Assembly (NCBI GenBank): GCA_945861885.1
Contig: CAMAVR010000001.1
Coordinates: 148,886-212,885 of the forward strand
Length of the DNA stretch: 64,000 nucleotides
Reading direction: 5' to 3'
Source of the DNA: Nannocystis exedens
Lineage (GTDB): Bacteria; Myxococcota_A; Polyangia; Polyangiales; Polyangiaceae
A program made the position numbers and the translations under genes. This document shows, in pieces, positions 21,374 to 29,821 of the stretch. Position 1 is the first letter of the stretch; every line of letters starts with the position of its first letter. The notes under the pieces were generated by a model. That model was not told where the DNA came from. It saw only the letters and a list, made by a program, of their open reading frames with translations, and ran no database searches.

Positions 21374-22063
21374 TTAGTCGCAAGTGTTTGTTAAAAAGCG
21401 CCTGTTGACCGGGAGCGAGCGGCAGCTCCCCGATGCGTACGCCTCGATCGCATCGTACATCGACAGCGCGGCCTGGACGGGATCGCGGCTCGATAGCAGC
21501 GCTCGTATCGCCGCCACCCCTTGGGCGCCCGCTGCGGCGCACACGGCTGCATCTTCCGCCGTCACCCCGCCCAGGGCATAGACATCGACTGCCCCTTGCG
21601 CAATCCCCGCTGCGGTCTCAATGGCGCGCACGCCGCGAGCCTTTCCCTTTTCGGGTACGGCGAAAACGGGGCTTACAAGCACCGCGTGGGCCCCCTGGCG
21701 GCATGCTCGGCGCACGTCGTCGTCGCTATGCACGGCGACCGAAATCCACAATGAGTCGCCGTATTCGGCGCGTGCGCGTTCGATTGACGCTGCCGTGCCC
21801 GACCCGAGGTGTACGCCTTCTGCGCCTAATTCGGCGGCATTTGCGGCGTCGCCGTTCAAAATTAAGCCGACTCGTTTGCGCGCGGTTAACGCTCTAAGGC
21901 GCATTGCCCAGTCGCGCATTGCAAAAAATGGCCGTGTTTTATCGCGCAATTGCACCGCGAGCGCACCGTGCGGGAGCGCGCTTCCGACCTTCTCGATCAC
22001 ATCGAGAATCGTCGCCTCGTCGTACGCTGGATCGGTGATCAGAATGATCTTTGGTCGAATCAA
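21374..22063 (-). CDS. thiE: Thiamine-phosphate synthase
   Basis: 229 residues, TIM-barrel ThiE/TenI family. It joins HMP-pyrophosphate and thiazole phosphate to give thiamine phosphate. Visible motifs: VQLRDK, LILNGDAANA, GVHLGSG, HAVLVSPVF and VYALGGVTAEDA, the phosphate-binding end of the barrel. Its ATG overlaps the stop of the small gene upstream (ATGA), and thiG lies just before that, so the genes are co-transcribed. TenI-type aminase paralogues are similar, but the thiG neighbour and intact motifs favour ThiE. Confidence 0.88.
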   Translation of the reverse strand: MIRPKIILITDPAYDEATILDVIEKVGSALPHGALAVQLRDKTRPFFAMRDWAMRLRALTARKRVGLILNGDAANAAELGAEGVHLGSGTAASIERARAEYGDSLWISVAVHSDDDVRRACRQGAHAVLVSPVFAVPEKGKARGVRAIETAAGIAQGAVDVYALGGVTAEDAAVCAAAGAQGVAAIRALLSSRDPVQAALSMYDAIEAYASGSCRSLPVNRRFLTNTCD

Positions 22064-22326
22064 CGCCCGGCATCCCCCAGTTGCTGGAGCCGCTCCTTTG
22101 CTGCCGACGTTCGGCGATTCGAGGGGTAACGTTCGACTAGCATCTTCAGTGCTTCGCGTTCGCCTTGGCGGTCATGCTTGGCATTAAAACGCATGGCTAG
22201 CGACCATAGCGCTTCGCCGCCCGTCTCTTCGAGGCGGCGTGATGGCTCCGGCGGATGACGGCACTGCAGCGGAGCGCTTGCTAGCTCCGACACAAAGACC
22301 ATCACGGCGACCGAGCGATTTAGCAT
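22060..22326 (-). CDS. Small TPR-like hypothetical protein in the thiamine operon
   Basis: 88 residues between thiG (6-bp gap) and thiE (4-bp overlap). The start is hydrophobic (VAVMVFVSELASA) with a Cys at residue 22, weakly like a signal or lipobox. The second half, ALWSLAMRFNAKHDRQGEREALKMLVERYPSNRRTSAAKERL, is a tetratricopeptide-like helical hairpin. It is not a known thiamine gene, but the tight spacing supports real translation. Function not recognised. Confidence 0.55.
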   Translation of the reverse strand: MLNRSVAVMVFVSELASAPLQCRHPPEPSRRLEETGGEALWSLAMRFNAKHDRQGEREALKMLVERYPSNRRTSAAKERLQQLGDAGR

Positions 22327-22332
22327 TGGTTC

Positions 22333-23190
22333 TTACTCAATGAGCCCAGACGTTGGGCTCGACGCGTTCGCGTAGCGACACGCCGCCATCCGTCCCGCCC
22401 GATACGCCATTCGTCCTGCTTCTGCTGCTCTTCGCATCGCCCCGGCCATCATGACCGGCTCGCGCGCGTGCGCTATCGCTGTATTCACGAGCACCCCCGC
22501 ACACCCAATCTCCATCGCCACCGACACATCGCTCGCCGTCCCTACCCCTGCGTCTACAATTACAGGAACTTTGGCCGCTTCGACAATAATGCTCAGATTG
22601 TGGCGATTGCGAATCCCTAGCCCGCTGCCGATTGGCGCTGCAAGCGGCATGACGGCGACGCACCCGATATCCTCCAACTTGCGGCAGACGATTGGGTCGT
22701 CGATGCAATAGGGCATGACCAAAAACCCCTCTTTTACCAGGATTTTTGCCGCTTTTAGCGTCTCTTCGTTGTCTGGATAGAGCGTTTTTGGATCGCCTAT
22801 AACCTCTAGCTTCACGAACTCGGCCATGCCGATTTCACGCGCGAGACGCAGCGTTCGTATTGCATCATCAGCGGTGTAGCAGCCGGCGGTATTTGGTAAT
22901 AAAACCCAGCGCGAAGCCTCGTCTGTGCCGCTTGCGCCGCCAATGCGGGCGCGCCTCAGCAGGAGTTCTGCCAACGACCCTTCGCTTCGGTCGGCGACGT
23001 CGATTCGCCTTAGGGCGACGGTAACAATTTCGGCCCCGGCGGCGTCGATCGCCTGTTCGGTCTCCGAAACAGTCTTGTACTTTCCGGTACCTACGATCAG
23101 TCGGCTGCGAAACGAGCGCCCTCCCAAGATGAGCGGGTCGTCGAAGCACAAATTGCTATTTACCATCATATCAACCACCGACTGTGCCAT
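22333..23190 (-). CDS. thiG: Thiazole synthase
   Basis: 285 residues. It makes thiazole phosphate from DXP, dehydroglycine and ThiS-thiocarboxylate. Recognisable ThiG motifs are [47 protein letters not shown] (Schiff-base Lys), [27 protein letters not shown] and [11 protein letters not shown]. No thiS or thiazole-forming oxidase gene (thiO/thiH) is in the window, so these must lie elsewhere. An internal ATG at 23169 or 23166 is an equally good start, since the family begins near LILGGRSF. It is followed by the small gene and thiE. Confidence 0.96.
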   Translation of the reverse strand: MAQSVVDMMVNSNLCFDDPLILGGRSFRSRLIVGTGKYKTVSETEQAIDAAGAEIVTVALRRIDVADRSEGSLAELLLRRARIGGASGTDEASRWVLLPNTAGCYTADDAIRTLRLAREIGMAEFVKLEVIGDPKTLYPDNEETLKAAKILVKEGFLVMPYCIDDPIVCRKLEDIGCVAVMPLAAPIGSGLGIRNRHNLSIIVEAAKVPVIVDAGVGTASDVSVAMEIGCAGVLVNTAIAHAREPVMMAGAMRRAAEAGRMAYRAGRMAACRYANASSPTSGLIE

Positions 23191-23199
23191 ACGACGGGC

Positions 23200-23481
23200 C
23201 TAGCCGAACCCGGCGCGCCGTGCCGGTTCGCCTGTTATGCCGTCGATTAAAATCGCAAAAATATCGTCACGCGCAAAGCAGAATAGCTGCTTTTTTGATG
23301 TGCGGGCATAAACAAGATCGCTATTTGCCCGTATTGCCTCAACGCTGTTTACCGCAAACCCGGTGCCGGAGTGCGCCACATGCATATTGAGGGTTGTGCC
23401 GGCAGGAAGGGTGTACCACCCCTGCTTATCGGTTGATGCTCGCGACTCTTTCAAGATCGCATTCAAGTGCTCGCTTGTCAT
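23200..23481 (-). CDS. Small hypothetical protein upstream of thiG
   Basis: 93 residues, soluble, without recognised motif. Segments such as GWYTLPAGTTLNMHVAHSGTGFAVNSVEAIRAN and KKQLFCFARDDIFAILIDG read as a normal compact domain. It ends 9 bp before thiG in the same direction, so it probably opens the thiamine operon. No ribosome site is evident at the chosen ATG. No TPP riboswitch is visible in the 43 bp to the divergent ABC gene. Confidence 0.5.
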   Translation of the reverse strand: MTSEHLNAILKESRASTDKQGWYTLPAGTTLNMHVAHSGTGFAVNSVEAIRANSDLVYARTSKKQLFCFARDDIFAILIDGITGEPARRAGFG

Positions 23482-23524
23482 GTTGGAAGGGGTGTATCGC
23501 TTATGTTCGAGGATCGGAAGAGGA

Positions 23525-24319
23525 ATGAGAACGGGGAATCAGCAAGCTGTCGTAACGCTGCGTGATGTACGAAAGCGATACGGAGATCAAGAGATAATTC
23601 GCGGCGTCACTTTGACTGCAACCGCAGGCGAAACGACCGTAATTATCGGCGGTTCGGGCGCCGGGAAGACGACGCTTCTTCGCCTTATTGTCGGGCTCGA
23701 AAGGCCGACGTCGGGCGAAGTGCTCATCGACGGGGAGAATATTGGCACAATGGGTGAGCGTGCGCTCAACAAAGTGCGACAGAAGTTTGGGGTCGTCTTC
23801 CAGTACGCGGCGCTTCTCGACTCAAACACCGTCCTTGAAAATGTGGCGTTTCCGCTCGTCGAGCACACCAAAAAGTCGCCCGACGAAATTCGCGGCCTGG
23901 TACGCGACAAGCTCAAGATCCTTGGGCTCGATCCAGACATCGAGGCAAAGTTTCCGAGCGAGCTTTCGGGTGGGATGCGAAAGCGTGTCGGTCTCGCACG
24001 CGCGCTGATGCTCGAGCCGAAAATTCTTGTCTACGATGAGCCGACAAGCGGGCTCGATCCAATCACCAGTCGGCTGGTCGACGAGCTCATCGACGAGATG
24101 CGCGTGCGTTTCAAAGTTACCAGTATCGTGATTTCACACGATATCGCGAGCTGCTTCCGCATCGCGCATCAGGCAATATTGTTGATGCGCGGCGAAGTGC
24201 TCGGCTGCGGAACACCGGACGACCTCGCCAACAGTTCAAACGAAGAGACGCGACGATTCGTCGAAGCATCGCAAACACGGCTCGACAACGTTCAGCGCGC
24301 GAGTCGGCCGGGGCGATGA
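23525..24319 (+). CDS. ABC transporter ATPase, MlaF/Mkl type
   Basis: About 264 residues from the ATG at 23525 (GGAAGAGG directly upstream). Longer in-frame starts would overlap the opposite-strand gene and lack homology. Walker A GGSGAGKTT (near 42), LSGGMRKRV signature (near 147) and Walker B ILVYDEPTSGLDP (near 167). The GGMRKRV form of the signature is typical of ATPases that power MCE/Mla phospholipid transport between membranes. The permease and MCE-domain partners (MlaE, MlaD) are not adjacent, so here it is an orphan ATPase gene, convergent with the deacetylase. Confidence 0.88.
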   Translation: MRTGNQQAVVTLRDVRKRYGDQEIIRGVTLTATAGETTVIIGGSGAGKTTLLRLIVGLERPTSGEVLIDGENIGTMGERALNKVRQKFGVVFQYAALLDSNTVLENVAFPLVEHTKKSPDEIRGLVRDKLKILGLDPDIEAKFPSELSGGMRKRVGLARALMLEPKILVYDEPTSGLDPITSRLVDELIDEMRVRFKVTSIVISHDIASCFRIAHQAILLMRGEVLGCGTPDDLANSSNEETRRFVEASQTRLDNVQRASRPGR

Positions 24320-24323
24320 GCGA

Positions 24324-25235
24324 TCAGCCAAAAGCGCGCGCCGCTTCTGCAAGCGTTACGAACGAGTACCCTGCGTGACGGATTGTTGTGATCGCCGCTT
24401 CGAGTGCGGCGATTTTTTTTGATTTCGCGATGTGCACGTCGGGTTGATAATCGTTTAGGACGCTTAGTCCGTCGGCTACATCGAGCAAGTCGATGCCGTG
24501 CAGCTCTAGATTGATAAGCGGCTCGCCGATGCACATCGACGCGAGCAAGCGGGCGCCTATCGTGCCGCCCACAACGACGCTTGTGCCGATCAGCGGTAGC
24601 CGCAAGCCTCGCGTGACTTGAATCGGCAGCTCGACAATGCCGTCACCGCGCTTCCAATACGGTGTGCCGACGCGATACGGGCGTGTCGGAGCCGTGAGTA
24701 CGCGCGCTGTGTCTGGAACCGAATGGCTTTTGCGCCCACGCTTTGAAATAAGGGCAATCGCAGCCCTTTTTGCCGCCCAATACGCGGGACACGGAAATAC
24801 CGAGCTGTCGTATTCGACGCCAAGGTCGTTCAAAATTGTGAAAAGTTCGTCGGTAACGGTGTAGCCCGGGGCGCGAAACCCGACCGGTGGGGCGCCGATT
24901 GCATCGCGAATCGCGGCAATTCCGCCAGCAATTTCGTCTGCAATCACCGATGGTGGTTGCAGCGTTAGATCGTAGCGATGGTGGAGTGAGTGATTTGCAA
25001 TCTCGTGGCCAACGCCTGCTGCCGCACGCAACGTTGCGGCCGAGCGTTCGCGCGCCAGATCAGCGCCAACGGCAAAAAACGTGAGCGGAATCTCGAGATG
25101 GCTGGCCAACGTGACGAGGCGGCCAATAGCGATGTCGTAAACCAAAAAGGCTTCCGACTTTGGCATCGGAAGCCCATGGATCGCAAAATAATGTGGAATC
25201 TCATCGAGATCGACGCTGACAGCACAGAGTCGCAT
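24324..25235 (-). CDS. Polysaccharide deacetylase (NodB/CE4 family)
   Basis: 303 residues with no signal peptide. NodB motifs are in order: SVDLDEI (catalytic Asp region), HEIANHSLHH (two metal His) and RAPGYTV (motif 3), then a distal LELHGIDLLD (His). It should remove N-acetyl or similar groups from a sugar, probably a cytoplasmic lipid-linked or small substrate given the lack of export signal. It follows tsf by 26 bp in the same direction and may share the rpsB-tsf transcript. Confidence 0.85.
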   Translation of the reverse strand: MRLCAVSVDLDEIPHYFAIHGLPMPKSEAFLVYDIAIGRLVTLASHLEIPLTFFAVGADLARERSAATLRAAAGVGHEIANHSLHHRYDLTLQPPSVIADEIAGGIAAIRDAIGAPPVGFRAPGYTVTDELFTILNDLGVEYDSSVFPCPAYWAAKRAAIALISKRGRKSHSVPDTARVLTAPTRPYRVGTPYWKRGDGIVELPIQVTRGLRLPLIGTSVVVGGTIGARLLASMCIGEPLINLELHGIDLLDVADGLSVLNDYQPDVHIAKSKKIAALEAAITTIRHAGYSFVTLAEAARAFG

Positions 25236-25261
25236 GCAGAGCCCCCCCCCTTTGATTTCGA

Positions 25262-26188
25262 TCAGATCATTTTTGCAACTTCATCAGCGAGATTATCGCT
25301 CTTCTTTTCGATCCCGTCACCGAGGCCGAAGCGGACGAAGCTGTGGACTTTTATGTCGCCACCGAGCTTTTGCGAGAGCTGACTGCGAAGCTGCTCGACC
25401 GTCATCCCCGCTTCGATCACGCTATCTTGGCCGAGGAGCGTGACTTCGGATAGCCACTTCGCGACTTTGCCTTCAGTGATTTTCGGCCATGAAGCCTCCG
25501 GCTTCCCCTCTTCTTTGAGCTGGGCCGTGAAAATCTCTTTCTGCTTCTCGATCGCCGCCGGTGTTATCTCCGACTTGTTTACGACGAGCGGGTTCATCGC
25601 TGCAATTTGCATTGCGGTGTTGTCGATGAATGTGCGGAACTCGGCGTTCTTCGCCAATTCGGCCGAGGGCGTTTCGGCGTCGACGATGACGGCGAGTTTG
25701 CCGCCCATGTGAATGTAGGCATGAACGTAGCCGCCCGGCTTATTCGACTCGACGATCGCCCAGCGGCGAATGACGACGTTTTCGCCTGTTTTTGCGACGA
25801 CTTCTTGGCGCACGTTATCGACCGTGCGGTCGGTGCCCGGGTACTTCAATGCGCCGAGGTCAGCGCCTTCTGGCGCTGTCATCGCGACGTCGCAAACTTT
25901 GGTGACAAAGTTTTTGAACTCGTCGCCGCGTGCGACGAAGTCTGTCTGGCAGTTGATTTCGGCGATGATTCCACGCTTTGAATCGGGCGAAATCACAGTG
26001 CGGACTTCGCCTTCTGCGGCGATGCGCCCGGCTCGCGATGCGGCTTTGACAATCCCCTTTTTGAGGATGATCTCGATCGCTTTGTCCAAATCGCCGCCCG
26101 CTTCGACGAGCGCATTTTTGCAATCGCCCATACCCGCTTGGGTACGCTCGCGAAGCTCTTTGACCATTCCTACTGTGATTTCGGCCAT
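25262..26188 (-). CDS. tsf: Translation elongation factor Ts
   Basis: 308 residues from the ATG at 26188, chosen because TGAGGAT precedes it and the family starts MAEIT. It catalyses GDP release from EF-Tu. The N-terminal UBA-like domain (VKELRERTQAGMGDCKNAL) is followed by the core with EINCQTDFVARGDEF, the EF-Tu-contacting TDFV motif. It lies directly after rpsB, the standard order. Confidence 0.97.
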   Translation of the reverse strand: MAEITVGMVKELRERTQAGMGDCKNALVEAGGDLDKAIEIILKKGIVKAASRAGRIAAEGEVRTVISPDSKRGIIAEINCQTDFVARGDEFKNFVTKVCDVAMTAPEGADLGALKYPGTDRTVDNVRQEVVAKTGENVVIRRWAIVESNKPGGYVHAYIHMGGKLAVIVDAETPSAELAKNAEFRTFIDNTAMQIAAMNPLVVNKSEITPAAIEKQKEIFTAQLKEEGKPEASWPKITEGKVAKWLSEVTLLGQDSVIEAGMTVEQLRSQLSQKLGGDIKVHSFVRFGLGDGIEKKSDNLADEVAKMI

Positions 26189-26245
26189 GACTATCCTCAA
26201 AAAATCGGTTCTAGTTGATTCGCGTGGGGGGTGGCGTGCGGCGCG

Positions 26246-27127
26246 TTACGACGCCGAGCCAGCCCCTTCGCCGCCGCGACCACGACCGCCACGCCCTTCG
26301 CCGCCGCGACCTTCGCCACGACCGCGCTGCTGATACACATCAGCTTGTGGGCCACGTGGGGAATCTTCGCGCGGAGTGAACTCTTTGCGGCGCTGCGCCC
26401 CTTCGATCACCGCGTCTGCGATGCGGCTCGTGACGAGCTTGATTGAACGGATGGCGTCGTCGTTGCCCGGGATGACGTAGTCGATCAAATCCGGGTTGCA
26501 GTTGGTGTCGGTGATTGCCACGATCGGGATGCCTAGCTTGCGCGCTTCGGCGACTGCGATTGTTTCCATCGCCGGGTCGATGATGAAGACTGCGCTTGGG
26601 AGCCCGTTCATCGTTTTGAGGCCGCCGACGTACTTTTCAAAGCGTTCGCGCTCTTTTTCGAGGCGCGAAATCTCTTTTTTCGAGAGCGCCTGATACGTGC
26701 CGTCTTCGCGCATACGCTCTAGTTGGCGAAGGCGCTCGAGGCCTTGCTTGATCGTGCGGAAGTTGGTGAGCGTGCCGCCGAGCCATCGGTTGATGACGTA
26801 GTGCGAGCCTGAGCGAATTGCCTCTTCCTGGACAATCTCCTGCGCCTGGCGCTTCGTGCCGATAAATAGCACGTGGCCGCCGCGCGCGACTGTCTCTTGG
26901 ATGAAGTTGAATGCGCGAGTAAAAAGACGCGCTGTCTGGTCGAGGTCGATAATATGAATGCCGTTGCGTGAGCCGTAGATGTACTGGCGCATCTTCGGGT
27001 TCCACCGCTTGGTCTGGTGACCGAAGTGGACGCCTGCATCGAGCAGCGACTTCAACGGAAGCGAGAAGCCTCCTGCGATTTTCGGGAGGGCAACATCGAC
27101 CGTTTCAACTTGAGACATTTCAGACAT
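26246..27127 (-). CDS. rpsB: 30S ribosomal protein S2, with an Arg/Gly-rich tail
   Basis: 293 residues. The S2 signatures are [19 protein letters not shown] and [25 protein letters not shown]. The last ~36 residues form an Arg/Gly/Glu-rich low-complexity tail ([19 protein letters not shown]), longer than the usual S2 end and probably disordered and RNA-binding. The ATG at 27127 and one 9 nt later are both possible starts. First gene of rpsB-tsf. Confidence 0.97.
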   Translation of the reverse strand: MSEMSQVETVDVALPKIAGGFSLPLKSLLDAGVHFGHQTKRWNPKMRQYIYGSRNGIHIIDLDQTARLFTRAFNFIQETVARGGHVLFIGTKRQAQEIVQEEAIRSGSHYVINRWLGGTLTNFRTIKQGLERLRQLERMREDGTYQALSKKEISRLEKERERFEKYVGGLKTMNGLPSAVFIIDPAMETIAVAEARKLGIPIVAITDTNCNPDLIDYVIPGNDDAIRSIKLVTSRIADAVIEGAQRRKEFTPREDSPRGPQADVYQQRGRGEGRGGEGRGGRGRGGEGAGSAS

Positions 27128-27320
27128 TTTGAGCGCGTTTCCTTTCGGTTATCGTCCACTTTCCGTCTGTTGCCAGCGTTGCCCTTTTGCGCCTCTTCCG
27201 AAGAAGCGGCAGCTCGAGCAGCGCACCGGGCCGCAGTTTTGCGCGGGAAAGTGTGCTAAATTGGCCGGTGCGAAGCGCCGACCCCCCGTAGTCTTCAACC
27301 GGCAAAAGCCGCCGAAGGGG
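27128..27320 (-). promoter_or_regulatory. Long 5' leader of rpsB
   Basis: About 190 nt lie between the promoter-like site and the rpsB start with no supported gene. The leader transcript has GC-rich inverted stretches, such as CCCCCCTTCGGCGGC and a GGGGTCGGCGC...GCACCGGCC pairing. rpsB leaders that bind S2 for autoregulation are known in several bacterial groups; that this one does so is inference. Confidence 0.4.
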
Positions 27321-27327
27321 GGCTCGG

Positions 27328-27356
27328 TTTATGAGGCCAAGAGCCGCTTTCGTCAA
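27328..27356 (-). promoter_or_regulatory. Candidate promoter of rpsB-tsf
   Basis: Reading leftwards: TTGACG (27356-27351), a 17-bp spacer, then CATAAA (27333-27328). The -35 box is near consensus and the spacing ideal for a housekeeping sigma factor. It would give a leader of about 190 nt. Confidence 0.55.
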
Positions 27357-27391
27357 GCTTTTTCGAGGGCGGATGACCCGTGAGCGCCCCT

Positions 27392-27483
27392 GGATCCTTC
27401 GCGTCGCTCAGGATGACAGATTGCGGCATTTGGAAATCACTTCCACAAGACCCCTGTGTCATCCTGAGCGACGCGAAGGATCC
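27392..27483. repeat. Perfect 27-bp inverted repeat after nfo
   Basis: Arms at 27392-27418 and 27457-27483 are exact reverse complements (each with GGATCCTTCGCG at its outer end), around a 38-nt loop. The structure ends 6 bp from the nfo stop codon and can serve as its terminator. A one-arm relative lies at 50165-50195. Repeats with this TCATCCTGAGCG...GAAGGATC core are common interspersed elements in several bacterial phyla. Confidence 0.75.
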
Positions 27484-27489
27484 TGTTGC

Positions 27490-28416
27490 TTACGCTTTTT
27501 TTCGCGTCGTGCGTTTTGGCGCTTCTAGGGTGAATTGGGGTTCTGGTGGCAGTGGGTCTGCTGGGGCTTTTGCGCCTACCAGGTTGTTCAGCAAGATCAC
27601 TTCGTCGCGGAATGGCGCGTCGCCTTCTCTTGGTTCTGTTTCGAGCACCCCTGGGATTTTTGCGAACCTTGGGTCGTTGATTAGGCGCCAGAAGACGGCC
27701 ATCCCCAAGTTCCCCTCGCCTATGTGCTCGTGGCGGTCGACTCTTGAGCCCAATAACTTTTTTGAGTCGTTTAGATGAAACGCACATAGGCGCGTTAGGC
27801 CCACTTCACGGTCGAACTCTTCGAAGGTTTTTGCGTAGCCGTCGGCGGTTGAGATGTCGTAGCCGGCGGCGAATGCGTGCTGCGTGTCGAAGCAGACGCC
27901 CATGCGATCGCTCGCTGCCGTTTGCCGGAAAATTGCGCCGATTTGGCCAAACCGATGGCCGACGCATGTCCCCTGCCCGGCCGTGTTCTCGATTAAAATT
28001 CGGGCGCTTGCCCCTTCGGTTCGTGCGTGCACTTCGTCGAGCGATTCGGCGACTCGCGCGATGCCGGCTTCATCGCCCAGGCCTAAGTGCGCCCCCGGAT
28101 GAAGGACGACGTATGCGACGCCTAGCTCGCTCGCGCGTACAATTTCGCCGACGAGCGCCTCTTTTGATCGCGCGAGGATGTCGGGTTTGTCGGCCGCTAA
28201 GTTGATGAGATAGCTGGTGTGCGCCATGACCGGCATATTTGCCGAGTCGGCGTGGGCTTCTCTGAATGCCGCGAGTTTTTCTGGCGTGACATCTGGCTCG
28301 CGCCATGTGTTTGAGTTTTTCGTAAAAATCTGGATGGCTCTGCATCCGTCGATTTTTGCGCGCTCAAATGCGAGCGCGAGGCCGCCTGCTACCGATTCAT
28401 GTGCGCCGATAATCAC
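27490..28416 (-). CDS. nfo: Endonuclease IV (AP endonuclease)
   Basis: 308 residues. It cleaves DNA 5' of abasic sites in base-excision repair, with three metal ions in a TIM barrel. Family motifs: IGAHESVAGG at the start, VLHPGAHLG, ILIENTAGQG, VCFDTQHAFAAGYD, HLNDSKKLLGSRVDRHEHIGEG and LETEPREGD. A short basic tail (KRTTRKKA) follows. Its ATG overlaps the stop of the ferredoxin-like gene by 4 bp. Confidence 0.96.
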   Translation of the reverse strand: MIIGAHESVAGGLALAFERAKIDGCRAIQIFTKNSNTWREPDVTPEKLAAFREAHADSANMPVMAHTSYLINLAADKPDILARSKEALVGEIVRASELGVAYVVLHPGAHLGLGDEAGIARVAESLDEVHARTEGASARILIENTAGQGTCVGHRFGQIGAIFRQTAASDRMGVCFDTQHAFAAGYDISTADGYAKTFEEFDREVGLTRLCAFHLNDSKKLLGSRVDRHEHIGEGNLGMAVFWRLINDPRFAKIPGVLETEPREGDAPFRDEVILLNNLVGAKAPADPLPPEPQFTLEAPKRTTRKKA

Positions 28417-28730
28417 GTCGGCTTTTGTAGCACCCGTCGCTCTACAATGCCCCCTTCAATCGCCGCGACTGCGATCTCTTCGGCATCTTCTTCGGCGACG
28501 TGGCCGTATGCGACGTTGTCTGGCTCTTGAAGCACGATCGGGCCGAGCTCACACATATCCAAACAGCTGCTGCTGCATGCTCGCACTTCGAGTGTGGCGC
28601 CTCGCTTTCGAATTTCATCTTTTATCTGGGCGAGCAGGCGTTCGGCTCCTCGTTCGGCGCATGAGCCTTTGGGATGACCGTCGGCGCGACGATTGGTGCA
28701 GACAAACAAATAGCGATTGCGATAAGGCAT
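28413..28730 (-). CDS. Thioredoxin-like [2Fe-2S] ferredoxin
   Basis: 105 residues. Four Cys in the order FVCTNRR, KGSCAERG, RACSSSC and LDMCELGP match the thioredoxin-fold 2Fe-2S ferredoxins (Aquifex-type / NuoE-like). SCLDMCELGPIVLQEPDNVAYGHV is close to the family consensus around the last cluster ligands; five Cys are present in all. It is probably a small soluble electron carrier. It overlaps nfo by 4 bp, so the two are co-transcribed. Confidence 0.85.
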   Translation of the reverse strand: MPYRNRYLFVCTNRRADGHPKGSCAERGAERLLAQIKDEIRKRGATLEVRACSSSCLDMCELGPIVLQEPDNVAYGHVAEEDAEEIAVAAIEGGIVERRVLQKPT

Positions 28731-28768
28731 GCGTCGTCAAAGTATATGGAATGTAAGGAGCGTCACCA

Positions 28769-29650
28769 ATGGATCACGCATTTATGCGATTTTTACCGCT
28801 CATTTTAGCCTTTTCAGCCGCTTGCGCTTCCAAGCAGTCGCCTGCCCCCTCCTGTCACACACCCGTTATGGTTATCGAGCCTGCTGTGTTGTCGGAGCCG
28901 CCTCCAGATCCGCCCGCGACGCCACCACCACCGGCAAAGCCAGCGCCTGCGGTTGTTCTCGTGCAAGGCGCTGCGAGCCCCGACCCAGCGCTGCCGTATC
29001 CAATCACGAAGATTGTCGCGCCGACAAAAGACGAAGTCATTTCAGCAGCAAACGCCGCGAACTTTGAAGTGAAACTTGATGTAAAAAATTGGCCGACCGC
29101 GCCTGGCAGTTCGCATGTGCACCTGATTCTCGACAACCATCCGTACAAGCCGCTCTACGATTGGACGGCGCTGACGAAGTTGTCTGAACTGACAGACGGG
29201 CAGCCGCTTTCCGAAGGCGAGCACATTCTCGTCGCGTTTCCAGGACGCGCGAATCATGAGTCGGTGAAGACAAAAAACGCGCTCGCGATTGTTGAATTTT
29301 CTGTCGGAAAAAAAGGGAGCGATCGCGACGACGTTCGCAAGCCGCGCCTCATCTACAGCAGGCCGAAAGGCATCTACAAAGGCGAGATGGCGAACCACGT
29401 GCTGATCGATTTTCAGTTGTTGAATGCGGCGCTCGCGCCGAAAAAAGATCACGTGAAGATCGAAGTTGCGGGGCCAGGGATCAGCCAGCCGCTAACAGCG
29501 ACGGCAGAGCAGTTCGGTGCGCCATACTATTTGGATAACTTGCAGAGTGGCGACTACACGGTGACGCTAACGCTGTTAGGGCCAGACGGGCAGCAAGTCC
29601 CCGGCGACTGGAACAAAACAAGGCGAGTTATTCAGATCGTAAGAGATTAG
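28769..29650 (+). CDS. Lipoprotein-like secreted protein with Pro-rich linker
   Basis: 293 residues from an ATG with AAGGAG 9 nt upstream. MRFLPLILAFSAAC suggests a lipoprotein signal with Cys at residue 19. A Pro/Ala-rich linker follows (30-75), then beta-rich domains resembling Ig-like or carbohydrate-binding folds: SSHVHLILDNHPYKPLYDW and LLGPDGQQVPGDW. It should be anchored in the envelope. No catalytic motif is visible and I do not recognise the family. Confidence 0.7.
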   Translation: MDHAFMRFLPLILAFSAACASKQSPAPSCHTPVMVIEPAVLSEPPPDPPATPPPPAKPAPAVVLVQGAASPDPALPYPITKIVAPTKDEVISAANAANFEVKLDVKNWPTAPGSSHVHLILDNHPYKPLYDWTALTKLSELTDGQPLSEGEHILVAFPGRANHESVKTKNALAIVEFSVGKKGSDRDDVRKPRLIYSRPKGIYKGEMANHVLIDFQLLNAALAPKKDHVKIEVAGPGISQPLTATAEQFGAPYYLDNLQSGDYTVTLTLLGPDGQQVPGDWNKTRRVIQIVRD

Positions 29651-29672
29651 GCGGGTCGTCATCTCTGCTCTG

Positions 29673-29776
29673 CCCGTAAACGTGCCCGTGCCCGTAAACG
29701 TGCCCGGCTTTTTCTGCCTGTCTGCGGACCGGAAGAAAATACCGGGCACGTTTACGGGCACGGGCACGTTTACGGG
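29673..29776. repeat. Perfect 35-bp inverted repeat of the CCCGTAAACGTG family
   Basis: Arms 29673-29707 and 29742-29776 are exact reverse complements around a 34-nt loop that begins CTTTTTCT and ends GAAAATA. Each arm is CCCGTAAACGTG twice, separated by CCCGTG and ended by CCCGG. It lies between a lipoprotein gene and a histidine kinase gene, both on the plus strand, and may terminate the first. A second copy lies at 39005-39111. Confidence 0.85.
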
Positions 29777-29821
29777 TTCTGGGGCTAGAAATGCCCTGCT
29801 GCTTACGACTATGCGAGAGGC

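Noticed and set aside
23482-23524. Possible TPP riboswitch before the thiamine operon
   Set aside because: Only 43 bp to the divergent gene, and no TPP-riboswitch-like conserved elements such as CTGAGA are seen.
23363-23524. Longer N-terminus of the MlaF-like ATPase
   Set aside because: The extension overlaps the opposite-strand gene, is Cys-rich and unlike the family, and the ATG at 23525 has a ribosome site.
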